From the NCBI RefSeq assembly GCF_035930445.1, contig NZ_CP142394.1, forward strand, positions 653,501 through 717,500: DNA of 64,000 bases. Reading direction: 5' to 3'. Under the pieces are notes generated by a model, which was given only the letters and a program-made list of their open reading frames with translations, had not been told where the DNA came from and made no database searches. This DNA is from Sphingopyxis chilensis (GTDB lineage: Bacteria; Pseudomonadota; Alphaproteobacteria; Sphingomonadales; Sphingomonadaceae). Shown one piece after another: positions 17,717 to 25,365 of the stretch. A program made the translations under genes and the position numbers. Numbering within the stretch: the first letter of the stretch is position 1; every line of letters starts with the position of its first letter.

Positions 17717-18267
17717 GATCTGCCTCCTGCCTGCGAAAGAACCAATGTGATGCCGAGAATGAGAAGGTCGAACGCCAGCGCCTTGATGGCGGGTGAGGCG
17801 AGCGCGAAGGGCCAGCCGAAACCGAGCGCCATCGCCACGGCAAGGGTTGCCGCGCCCGAAATATAGAGCCATCCGCGGCGCCGCCGGCCGGTTCCGAGCG
17901 CGATGGCCACGCGCGCGACCCCGGCAATGCCGAGGCCGGCCGCCAGCGCATAGGCCAGCCCGCCCTGGCCGAGTAGCGGATCGGCGATCAGGATCGCGGC
18001 AGCGACCAGATAGGGCGCCGCCGCCGCCCGCCAGGCGATCCGTTCTCCGCGATGCCGCGATATGTGCGCCTCGCGAATCTGGATGAGCGCCGCGACGCCC
18101 ATCAGCACGACCAGCCACAGGATGGCCGCTATTGTCGTGAGGAAGGGGCGCGGCGAAAATTGAAGGAAGAGGAGCACGGCGCCCGCGCCTATAGCCAGAC
18201 CCGCAGCCCAGAACAGGTTGCCGTATTCGCCCCGCGGGCTCGCTGTTCTCGCCATGAAGCCGGCCAT
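17713..18267 (-). CDS. HdeD-like membrane protein
   Basis: A 184-residue protein with about six hydrophobic segments (FWAAGLAIGAGAVLLFLQF, TTIAAILWLVVLMGVAALI, YLVAAAILIADPLLG, GLAYALAAGLGIAGVARVAI, and two more). Length and the RRRRGWLYISGAATLAVAMALGFGWP segment are like DUF308/HdeD acid-resistance proteins. It leads a minus-strand unit with the SpoIIAA-like and GNAT genes, divergent from fixL. An alternative start is MARTASP, four codons in. Confidence 0.65.
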   Translation of the reverse strand: MAGFMARTASPRGEYGNLFWAAGLAIGAGAVLLFLQFSPRPFLTTIAAILWLVVLMGVAALIQIREAHISRHRGERIAWRAAAAPYLVAAAILIADPLLGQGGLAYALAAGLGIAGVARVAIALGTGRRRRGWLYISGAATLAVAMALGFGWPFALASPAIKALAFDLLILGITLVLSQAGGRS

Positions 18268-18501
18268 ATCGCGTTCCTTGCTGTCTGTGGGGGCAAGGAT
18301 AGGCGCCGAATGCGTCCGCCGCAGTTCGGGATTCTACGGATGCCACGCGTGCTGGGGACAGGCCTATGGCGAAAGTGTGATACTCGCGTCGGACCTTCCG
18401 CACGGGTTTCGCGCGAAGCCATTTGGCGATATGCTCGTCGGTGAGGGGCAGGGCGTTCGATTGGCGCCGGTTGCCCCGCGCGGGAGGGAGCGACTGCGCC
18501 G

Positions 18502-20376
18502 ATGCCTTTGATGGAACGATCCTTACCGGCCCGTGTGCTGGTCGCGCTGGCGTTGGTCGTTGTGGCGGCGCTGGTCCGCAATCTGTTCGATTTCTGGATC
18601 GACGGCCAAGCGGCCTTTCTCCTCTTCGCCCTCGCCATTCTGTCCGCATCGATCCTTGCAGGCCCGCTCGCTGCGGCGATCGCCGTCTTTCCCTCGCTGC
18701 TCCTCGGGATCTACTTTTCCGGGTTTCGGGAAACAGGCGCCGTCGATTTCGTCGAAGCGGCGCTTTTCCTGATGACGGCCGCGGGTATCATCTTGCTCGC
18801 ACGCTTGAGCCACGGGCTGAAGGGACGCATTCGCGAAAGCGAAGGAAGCGCGGCCCGCCGTGCGGCCGAGGCCGACGTGCTCGCCGAGGAACTCGGTCTC
18901 CTCATCGACGGCGCTGAGGGTCACGCCATCTATCTTCTCGACCCCGAGGGGCGGGTCACGATCTGGAACAAGGGGGCGGAGCGCCTGAAGGGCTGGTGCG
19001 AGGAGGACGTCATCGGGCTCGACGCGTCGGTTTTCTATCCGTCCGACGCGATCGCAAGCGGAAAACCCGCCGACGATCTTGCGCGCGCCGCGCGCGATGG
19101 CCGTTTCGATGCCGAGGACTGGCGCGTCCGCAAGGACGGCTCCGAGTTCCTCGCCGACGTGTCGATCACCGCCCTGCGCCATCCCGACGGCAGCCTGCGG
19201 GGGTTTGCCAAGGTCGTGTCCGATATCACCGGCCGGCGTGCTTCGGAAGAGGCGCTGCGGTCGCAGGAAAGCCATCTTCGCTCGATCCTTTCGACGGTGC
19301 CCGATGCCATGGTGGTGATCGACGACCAGGGCCTGATCCTGTCGTTCAGCGCGGCCGCCGAACAATTGTTCGGCTATAGCGAGGCCGAACTGCTCGGCGC
19401 CAACGTCAGCATGCTGATGCCGTCGCCCGACCGCGAACGTCACGACAATTATATCCGGCGCTATCTGGAAACGGGCGAGAAGCGGATCATCGGCATCGGG
19501 CGCGTCGTCTTTGCCCAGCGCAAGGATGGATCGACCTTTCCGATGGAGCTTTCGATCGGCGAGGCGACGGGCGAGGCGCATCCGTTGTTCACTGGCTTCA
19601 TTCGCGACCTCACCGAGCGTCAGAAGACCGAAGAGCAGCTCGAATCGCTGCAGTCCGAGCTCATCCATGTTTCGCGCGTCAGTGCGATGGGAACGATGGC
19701 ATCGACCCTCGCGCACGAACTCAACCAGCCGCTGACGGCGGTCGCCAATTATGTCGAGGCGGTGCGCGACATGCTCGCCCGGCCCGACCCGGGCGATTTC
19801 CCGATGATCCGCGATGCGCTCGACGACACCGCGAAGGAAGCGCTGCGGGCGGGGCATATCGTCCGGCGCCTGCGCGATTTCGTGGCGCGCGGCGAGGTCG
19901 AGAAGACGATCGAGAAGCTCCCCCTGCTGATCAACGAAGCCGCGGTGCTCGGCCTGATGGGCGCGCGCGAAAAGGGGATCGCGCCGCGCTTCGATCTCGA
20001 CCCCTATGCCTCGCCCGTGCTCGTCGACAAGATCCAGATCCAACAGGTTCTCATCAACCTCATCCGCAACGCCTGCGAGGCGATGGCGGCGAGTCCGGTG
20101 CGCGAACTCAGTGTTATGAGCCGCCCCGACGAGCGCGGCTTCGTGCGCGTGATCGTCGCCGATACCGGGCCGGGCGTCGATGCGCAGATTGCCGAACAAC
20201 TTTTCACGGCCTTTACAAGCACCAAGTCCGAAGGGATGGGGCTGGGCCTTTCGATCTGCCGCACGATCGTCGAAGCGCACGGTGGGCGGATCTGGATGGA
20301 GCCGCGGGAAGGCGGCGGTACCGAATTTCATTTCACACTGGTCAGCGCGAAAGCCGAGGAACGGGATGACGGATAA
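18502..20376 (+). CDS. fixL: Oxygen-sensing histidine kinase FixL (haem PAS)
   Basis: A 624-residue sensor kinase: membrane region at residues about 10-105, a first PAS at about 130-245, a second PAS at about 255-375, then a HisKA/HATPase module with phospho-His405 (STLAHELNQPL) and the ATP lid (NLIRNACEAM, GMGLGLSICR). The second PAS has the haem-pocket pattern of rhizobial FixL: His314 (RERHDNY), Ile329, Ile332 and Arg334 (RIIGIGRVV), at the same mutual spacings as His200/Ile215/Ile218/Arg220 of Bradyrhizobium FixL. It overlaps fixJ by 11 bases. Oxygen binding should inhibit the kinase, as in the family. Confidence 0.93.
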   Translation: MPLMERSLPARVLVALALVVVAALVRNLFDFWIDGQAAFLLFALAILSASILAGPLAAAIAVFPSLLLGIYFSGFRETGAVDFVEAALFLMTAAGIILLARLSHGLKGRIRESEGSAARRAAEADVLAEELGLLIDGAEGHAIYLLDPEGRVTIWNKGAERLKGWCEEDVIGLDASVFYPSDAIASGKPADDLARAARDGRFDAEDWRVRKDGSEFLADVSITALRHPDGSLRGFAKVVSDITGRRASEEALRSQESHLRSILSTVPDAMVVIDDQGLILSFSAAAEQLFGYSEAELLGANVSMLMPSPDRERHDNYIRRYLETGEKRIIGIGRVVFAQRKDGSTFPMELSIGEATGEAHPLFTGFIRDLTERQKTEEQLESLQSELIHVSRVSAMGTMASTLAHELNQPLTAVANYVEAVRDMLARPDPGDFPMIRDALDDTAKEALRAGHIVRRLRDFVARGEVEKTIEKLPLLINEAAVLGLMGAREKGIAPRFDLDPYASPVLVDKIQIQQVLINLIRNACEAMAASPVRELSVMSRPDERGFVRVIVADTGPGVDAQIAEQLFTAFTSTKSEGMGLGLSICRTIVEAHGGRIWMEPREGGGTEFHFTLVSAKAEERDDG

Positions 20377-20980
20377 TAAGCTTGTCCATATCGTCGACGA
20401 TGAGGACGCCATCCGGCGCTCGGCGAGCTTCATGCTCAAGACGTCGGGTTACAGCGTCCAGACATGGGCGAGCGGCGCCGCCTTTCTGAAAGAGGTGCGA
20501 CATGCCCCTGAGGGCTGCGTCCTGCTCGACGTCCGGATGCCCGAGATGGACGGCCTCGAAGTCCAGCAGGCGCTGCTCGACCGGGGTGTAACGATGCCGG
20601 TGATCGTGCTGACCGGCCATGCCGATGTGTCGATCGCGGTGCGGGCGATGAAGGCGGGCGCGGTCGATTTCCTCGAAAAGCCGTTCGAAAAAGTGGTGCT
20701 CATTGCCGCGATCGAGGCTGCTTTCGACCGGATCGCAGCGGCGGACGGCGCGGCCGCGCGCGCCGCTGAAGCCAATGTCGTGCTGGGCGTCCTCACTCCG
20801 CGCGAACGCGAGGTGCTCGACGGTCTGGCTCAGGGGCTGCCGAACAAGACGATTGCCTATGACCTCGGTATCTCGCCGCGCACCGTCGAAGTGCACCGCG
20901 CCAATCTGATGGCGAAGCTCGACGTCCGCAGCCTGTCCGACGCGCTGCGCCTCGCCTTCGCGGCCGGCATGGGTGCCTGA
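20366..20980 (+). CDS. fixJ: Response regulator FixJ
   Basis: A 204-residue two-domain regulator. The receiver has the acidic pair in HIVDDEDAIRR, phospho-acceptor Asp in LLDVRMPEMDG, Thr in VLTGHAD and Lys in FLEKPF. The LuxR/FixJ HTH follows: LTPREREVLDGLAQGLPNKT ... ISPRTVEVHRANLMAKL. The start at 20366 lies inside the fixL end and implies co-translation. The upstream in-frame extension is shadow of fixL. Predicted targets are fnrN1 and the usp promoters downstream. Confidence 0.93.
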   Translation: MTDNKLVHIVDDEDAIRRSASFMLKTSGYSVQTWASGAAFLKEVRHAPEGCVLLDVRMPEMDGLEVQQALLDRGVTMPVIVLTGHADVSIAVRAMKAGAVDFLEKPFEKVVLIAAIEAAFDRIAAADGAAARAAEANVVLGVLTPREREVLDGLAQGLPNKTIAYDLGISPRTVEVHRANLMAKLDVRSLSDALRLAFAAGMGA

Positions 20981-21057
20981 TATAGGGAGCAATACGTAGC
21001 GACCGACGGAAGCACGGCTCGCTAGAAAGCGGGCATGATACGAATGCGCGCTTTCCC

Positions 21058-21297
21058 ATGAAAATCGAGCCCGCCGCGCTGCCGTCGATTGCGGACCTTT
21101 CCGGGCGCGAGCGCGAGGTCGTGGCAGGGTTGATGCGAGGCCTCACCAACAAGCAGATCGGCCATGAACTCGGTATCAGTCACCGGACGGTCGAGATCCA
21201 CCGCGCGCGGGCGATGCGAAAGCTGCGGACGCCGACGCTTGCGGCGCTTCTCTCGCTGGTCTTGCCCCATCGGAACGAGTTCCCGCGAGGCGGATGA
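21058..21297 (+). CDS. HTH-only LuxR/FixJ-type DNA-binding protein
   Basis: A 79-residue protein that is nearly all LuxR-type [23 protein letters not shown], then [23 protein letters not shown]. This aligns without gaps to the FixJ C-terminal domain, but there is no receiver domain. It starts 77 bases after fixJ stops, with its own apparent 5' region. Stand-alone HTH proteins of this kind can bind constitutively or compete with the full regulator; which applies is unknown. It converges on the DUF4010 gene. Confidence 0.8.
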   Translation: MKIEPAALPSIADLSGREREVVAGLMRGLTNKQIGHELGISHRTVEIHRARAMRKLRTPTLAALLSLVLPHRNEFPRGG

Positions 21298-21309
21298 GTC
21301 CAGACCCTG

Positions 21310-22590
21310 TCACATTATCCAGGGCAGCATGGCGAAGCCGGCGACCACGCTGGCTACGAGCGGCAGCGCCGCGAGCCAGCCGCGGCGCGTCCGGACGAGA
21401 GCGAGAGGAATCGCCGCCTTGAACAGCGTATTGGCCATGACCGCCGCCGCGAGCGCCATTCCGGCCGTCCGGCCGTCGAGGGTCCCGGATGGCAGCCCGC
21501 CGATCGTGACGATTGCCGCGTCGACGTCGGCGATTCCCGACAGCGCCAGGATGATCGCGGTTCCGCCTTCGCCGATCCGCTCCATCAGCCAGCGAGCGAT
21601 GAGCGCCATCGCCATCACCAGCACGGTCAACCCCAGCGCCGGGGCGAAGTTCAAGGGGTTGCGCAAATTCATGGCTTCGGTCGGCGTTGCCGGGGCGTGG
21701 CGGGCGCGCAGCAGGCACCAGATTGCGGCGGCGAGGCTGACGAACGCGGCGGGGCCGATCAGCAGCGCGGCGGTGCCGAATGCAATCGGCGCGAGGATGG
21801 CGACAAGGACGACGACGCGGGAGAGCATCACGGCCGAGGCCGCGGCGATCCCCGCTACCAGCGCGGGCGCATTTTCCGTCTCGTCGCGCAGTCGTGTCGC
21901 CAGCGCTGCGGTCACGGCGGTCGAAGACACCATCGCGCCGGTTGCGGCCATCGCCAGCGTTCCGCGCGTCGCACCGAACCGTTTCGCTGCGGCATAGCCG
22001 GCGAAGGAAAAGCCCGAGACGAGCACGACGACGAGCCAGAGCTGCCTCGGATTCCATGCCTCATAAGGGCCGAGCGCGCGATCGGGCAGCAGCGGCAGGA
22101 TGACGATCGCGATCAACGCGAAGCGGGCGATTGCACTGACCTCGGTTTCGGTCATGGCGCCGATCCAGCGGTGAAGCTGGGGGCGCATCGTCAGAAGCAG
22201 CGTGGTGGCGACCGCCAGGATTGATGCGAGCAGGGGCTGGGCCGACGTCGCGAGAAAGCCGCAGGCCAGCGCGATCAGCGAAGCAAGACCGGCGGTGCCG
22301 CTCACGCTGCGATGCGCCATCCTTGCATAGCCGAGGAGGATCAGAAGCGAGGCGGCCGTCAGCAACAGGATCGCGGCCGCGCGGTCGATCGGTTCGAGAG
22401 CCCCGGCGATTCCTCCTGTCAGTCCGAGCAGGCCGAAGGTGCGGATCCCGGCAAAGCGGCTTCCATCGGCTTCGTTTCGCGCCGTCCATCCGCGCTGGAC
22501 GCCGATCAGCAGACCCAGCCCAAGCGACAGCCCGATGCCGGTAAGAAGCGGCCATTGCCCAAACCCGGCGGGCGCGATCAGCACGGACAT
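21310..22590 (-). CDS. MgtC/DUF4010-family membrane protein
   Basis: A 426-residue protein with about 12 hydrophobic segments. The N-terminal SLGLGLLIGVQRGWTARNEADGSRFAGIRTF is the MgtC-type region, followed by the long DUF4010 part (YAAAKRFGATRGTLAMAATGAMVSSTAVTAAL and ALSGIADVDAAIVTIGGL). Function unknown; probably ion-related transport. The ATG at 22590 with aaaggggg upstream is preferred over 22656. Confidence 0.8.
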   Translation of the reverse strand: MSVLIAPAGFGQWPLLTGIGLSLGLGLLIGVQRGWTARNEADGSRFAGIRTFGLLGLTGGIAGALEPIDRAAAILLLTAASLLILLGYARMAHRSVSGTAGLASLIALACGFLATSAQPLLASILAVATTLLLTMRPQLHRWIGAMTETEVSAIARFALIAIVILPLLPDRALGPYEAWNPRQLWLVVVLVSGFSFAGYAAAKRFGATRGTLAMAATGAMVSSTAVTAALATRLRDETENAPALVAGIAAASAVMLSRVVVLVAILAPIAFGTAALLIGPAAFVSLAAAIWCLLRARHAPATPTEAMNLRNPLNFAPALGLTVLVMAMALIARWLMERIGEGGTAIILALSGIADVDAAIVTIGGLPSGTLDGRTAGMALAAAVMANTLFKAAIPLALVRTRRGWLAALPLVASVVAGFAMLPWIM

Positions 22591-22669
22591 TCCGGCCCCC
22601 TTTCGAAAGCTGCGGAGGCGGTTTTGCACATCGCCCCCGCCCGGATATCGGCGCATCGGGAGGAGCGGA

Positions 22670-22999
22670 TCAGCTTCGGGCGTCGCGTGCGCATGTGATG
22701 CAATGCGGAGTGACAGGAAGCGCCTCGAGGCGCGCCGCGGAAACTGGTTTACCGCAAGCGATACAGAGGCCGTAGGTTCCGGCTGCCAGCCGCGCGAGCG
22801 CCTGCCGGGTCAGTGCGATTTCACTCAGCGCCGCGCCTTCGATCGCATCGAGCGGCTCGTCGTCCTGACGTGCGACAGCCTGGTCGGCAAAATCCTCGCC
22901 GAGCGGTTCGCGCTGCGTCGCCTCGATGTCGTCGATGCGGGCGCCAAGCGCGAGGAGACGCGCTTCGAGTTGCGTGCGGAGGGTGACGGCGTCGTACAT
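22670..22999 (-). CDS. DksA/TraR-family zinc-finger protein
   Basis: A 109-residue protein. The N-terminal half is a predicted helical hairpin rich in Leu/Glu/Asp (LRTQLEARLLALGARIDDIEA) and the C-terminal half has the four-Cys finger YGLCIACGKPVSAARLEALP, VTPHCITCARDA. Such proteins bind the RNA-polymerase secondary channel or act as stress factors. The second of two adjacent ATGs (22999) has better spacing to gaggaa. It diverges from fnrN1, with about 200 bases between. Confidence 0.85.
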   Translation of the reverse strand: MYDAVTLRTQLEARLLALGARIDDIEATQREPLGEDFADQAVARQDDEPLDAIEGAALSEIALTRQALARLAAGTYGLCIACGKPVSAARLEALPVTPHCITCARDARS

Positions 23000-23095
23000 C
23001 ATCTTTCCTCTTGTGAAGGATGCCTTAGTGGGCTGTGCAGACCCGCTCGCATCGAAAGATCAGGCCTCGTGATGCGGCGAATGCACCGCGACGTC

Positions 23096-23116
23096 GTTAC
23101 GCAATTCCCCTTACGG
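23096..23116 (+). promoter_or_regulatory. Candidate FixJ-type operator upstream of fnrN1
   Basis: GTTACGCAATTCCCCTTACGG at 23096-23116, about 83 bases before the coupled small ORF. Its reverse complement matches a second site at 24997-25016 in 16 of 19 positions. The TTAC/GTAA ends recall rhizobial FixJ sites (GTAMGTAG-like). A further tacgtactcttccttactc stretch lies at 23147-23165. Assignment to FixJ is inference from context. Confidence 0.4.
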
Positions 23117-23198
23117 TCCGCCGTGGGCCGATCCTCCCGGCCTTCATACGTACTCTTCCTTACTCACTTCGCCGCAGGGCGCGCATAGAAGGCACGGC

Positions 23199-23249
23199 AT
23201 GAACCAAGCGCCCGCCATTCGCAGCATCATGCCGGAGTATCGCCAGTGA
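23199..23249 (+). CDS. 16-residue ORF coupled to fnrN1
   Basis: ATG at 23199 preceded by gaaggcacgg; the peptide is MNQAPAIRSIMPEYRQ and its TGA overlaps the GTG start of fnrN1 (GTGA). It could be a translated leader that couples ribosomes onto the regulator gene. It has no similarity that I know, and may be chance. Confidence 0.35.
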   Translation: MNQAPAIRSIMPEYRQ

Positions 23250-23935
23250 GCGATTGTGCGTCCTGCGCCGTGCGGGGCCGCGCGATCTGCGCGAGCCTTG
23301 ACGCCGGCGAACTCGCCGAACTTGGCCGGATGGGGCGCCGCCAACGCGTCAAATCGGGCCATACACTGATATGGGAAGGCGACGATGCGCCGCTCGTCGC
23401 CAATGTCCTGAAGGGCGTGCTCAAACTGGTCGTGGCGGCTTCCGACGGGCGCGAGCAGATCGTCGGGATCGTCTTCGCCTGCGACTTCATCGGCCGGCCG
23501 TTCGGCAAGGAAAGTCTTTATCGCGTGACTGCGATGACCGACGCTGAAGTGTGCATCTACAACCGCAACAGCTTCGACGCCTTTGCCGGTGCGCATCCCC
23601 ATCTGCAGCAGAAATTGCTCCGCCGGACGCTCGATGAACTCGACCGGGCACGCTATTGGATGATGCTGCTCGGCCGCAAGTCGGCCGCCGAAAAAGTGGC
23701 GTCCTTCCTTCTCGAAATGTCCGATCGTCTGGCGGGTCAGGCGGGCCCGACGCGCCGCGACGACGGATTCGAACTGCCCTTTGGCCGTCAGCAGATCGCC
23801 GACATATTGGGGCTGACGATCGAAACGACGTGCCGGCAACTGACCCGGATGCGCGCCGACGGGCTGCTCGATCTTCCCTCCCGCCGCGAGGTGGTCATCC
23901 ACGATCGGCGCGCGGTGGAAGCGATGGCCGGATGA
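23246..23935 (+). CDS. fnrN: FnrN-type Crp/Fnr transcriptional regulator (paralogue 1)
   Basis: A 229-residue CRP/FNR protein with a GTG start. The N-terminus has Cys4-x2-Cys7-x7-Cys15 and a central Cys103 (TDAEVCIYNR), the pattern of FnrN proteins that bind an oxygen-labile [4Fe-4S] cluster. A cNMP-binding-type jelly roll follows, then a C-terminal HTH: FGRQQIADILGLTIETTCRQ. In the recognition helix the FNR Glu and Arg are present, but the Ser position is Cys (ETTCR), unlike paralogue 2 (ETTSR). Its stop overlaps the L,D-transpeptidase start (ATGA). It probably receives FixLJ input. Confidence 0.88.
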   Translation: MSDCASCAVRGRAICASLDAGELAELGRMGRRQRVKSGHTLIWEGDDAPLVANVLKGVLKLVVAASDGREQIVGIVFACDFIGRPFGKESLYRVTAMTDAEVCIYNRNSFDAFAGAHPHLQQKLLRRTLDELDRARYWMMLLGRKSAAEKVASFLLEMSDRLAGQAGPTRRDDGFELPFGRQQIADILGLTIETTCRQLTRMRADGLLDLPSRREVVIHDRRAVEAMAG

Positions 23936-24975
23936 TCATGCGCCCGCGCATCGGTCGTCCGGGCGATCGCCGGCAATGCGCTCGACCGGCGCAGCTCGCG
24001 CGAGCGGCCATGCTGATCGGCGCGGCGCTGCTGCCGCTGGTATCGACGGCGCAATCGCCGGCGGGTGAAAAATCGGTTGTCGGTGCGGCGAAGGCGCTGA
24101 AACCGGGCGAATTTTTCTGGGCGCCGGAAATCGCGGCGAACGGGCCGCTTTTGCTCGTCGTCAGCCTCGTGACGCAGCGCGCAACCTTGTATCGCAACGG
24201 CATCCCGATCGCGATTTCCACGGTGTCGACGGGCAGCGCCGATCATCGAACGCCGGTCGGCGTCTTCACGATCCTCGAGCGCCGGGTCGAGCATTATTCG
24301 AGCATCTACGACAATGCTCCCATGCCCTATATGCAGCGGCTTACCTGGGGCGGGATCGCACTCCATGGCGGAACATTGCCCGGCTATCCGGCGTCGCACG
24401 GCTGCATCCGGTTGCCGCACGCGTTCGCGCGGCTGCTTTACGGCGTTACCCGGCTCGGCATGACGGTGATCGTCACCGAGACGGCGGCGATCCCGCGCGT
24501 GGCGCCCGGCGATCCCGTTGCATGGGCGGGCACCGATGCGGGCGGCATCGCCGACTGGCATCCCGAACGCGCGCCATCGGGGCCCGTCGCGGTCGTCGTC
24601 AGCGCGGCCGACCGCCGCGTCCTTGTGCTGAGGAACGGGATCGCGATCGGTTCTGCACCCGTCCGGATCGACGGGCCGGTCGCCGGGACGTCGGTTTTCA
24701 TGCGACAGGGCGCGCCCGACGGGCGAGCACAGTGGATCCGCGTGCATTTGCCCGAACCGCTTGCTTCGGCGCCGACCGAAAGCCTCCGCGGCCGGATCCA
24801 CGTCGCGCCCGACTTTCGGGCTGTGGTCGAGCCGCTGCTTGGACCCGGTTCGAGCGTTATCATAACCGGCGACTCGCTCCGCGCGGACGACGCGAACGCG
24901 ATACCTTTCCACATCGAGGATGATGAGCGCGCGTCGGGGCCTCATCAAACTCCGCGTCGTCCGGCCCCGCCATAG
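23932..24975 (+). CDS. L,D-transpeptidase (YkuD domain)
   Basis: A 347-residue exported protein. An Arg-rich start is followed by a hydrophobic signal (LARAAMLIGAALLPLVSTAQ). The YkuD domain at about residues 60-190 contains IALHGGTLPGYPASHGCIRLP with the catalytic His and Cys. The C-terminal 150 residues are a second region without a recognised domain (AVVVSAADRRVLVLRNGIAI), possibly a degenerate second copy. It would cross-link peptidoglycan stems or attach proteins to them. Its ATG overlaps the fnrN1 stop, so it is co-translated with an oxygen regulator. Confidence 0.85.
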   Translation: MIMRPRIGRPGDRRQCARPAQLARAAMLIGAALLPLVSTAQSPAGEKSVVGAAKALKPGEFFWAPEIAANGPLLLVVSLVTQRATLYRNGIPIAISTVSTGSADHRTPVGVFTILERRVEHYSSIYDNAPMPYMQRLTWGGIALHGGTLPGYPASHGCIRLPHAFARLLYGVTRLGMTVIVTETAAIPRVAPGDPVAWAGTDAGGIADWHPERAPSGPVAVVVSAADRRVLVLRNGIAIGSAPVRIDGPVAGTSVFMRQGAPDGRAQWIRVHLPEPLASAPTESLRGRIHVAPDFRAVVEPLLGPGSSVIITGDSLRADDANAIPFHIEDDERASGPHQTPRRPAPP

Positions 24976-24996
24976 ATGAGGAGGCGAACCGAAAAC

Positions 24997-25016
24997 CCGT
25001 ACGGGTAATTGCGAAT
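24997..25016 (-). promoter_or_regulatory. Second copy of the fnrN1 upstream motif
   Basis: CCGTACGGGTAATTGCGAAT; compared with the reverse complement of the 23096-23116 site, 16 of 19 positions agree. It lies 22 bases after the L,D-transpeptidase stop, about 370 bases before usp1, and in the opposite orientation to the first site. Confidence 0.4.
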
Positions 25017-25297
25017 GTGCCGTGTCTGATCGGCTGTGCAGAATGGGTCATCTGGTTGAAGTCGGCAGGGTGTCCTCAGCGTCACGAAACCGGATCTTCG
25101 CCAGGCACGACGTCCCTGTGCTACCTGTGTTTCATCCTGAGCCGGGTGGAATCGGCGCAGTCAGGGATGCAGCGCTGCGAGGAGGCGATTGCGACCCGAC
25201 TCCCCGCAGCGCTGCTTTCCGTGTTCGGTTTGTGCTGGCGGAACGTACCTCGCAGCAGCAATCCCGGAACGGCCTGATCGCAGCCCGCGCGAGGACT
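25017..25297. other. Intergenic stretch with repeated palindrome
   Basis: No convincing gene lies between the L,D-transpeptidase and usp1. The self-palindromic decamer GCAGCGCTGC occurs twice, at 25169-25178 and 25206-25215, flanked by complementary bases (gcagcgctgcg at 25169-25179 / cgcagcgctgc at 25205-25215), so the pair can form a stem-loop. Open frames here have compositions of chance frames. Confidence 0.4.
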
Positions 25298-25338
25298 CCG
25301 TAACTTTGCGCATATCGGGTCGGGGTGCCGCCCCCTAG
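25298..25338 (+). promoter_or_regulatory. usp1 promoter with element shared with usp2
   Basis: CCGTAACTTTGCGCATATCG starts at 25298 and a CCTAG lies at 25334-25338. The same arrangement, with identical spacing from CTTTGCGCATAT to CCTAG, precedes usp2 at 26725-26765. The intervening bases are not conserved, which indicates a two-part promoter or operator. FixJ control is inferred from context. Confidence 0.5.
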
Positions 25339-25365
25339 CCTTCGACGAGATGAAGGAGATGGCAC

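Noticed and set aside
25017..25303. Short plus-strand open frames between the L,D-transpeptidase and usp1
   Set aside because: No ribosome site of note, no recognisable family and composition of a chance frame; two such frames overlap each other.
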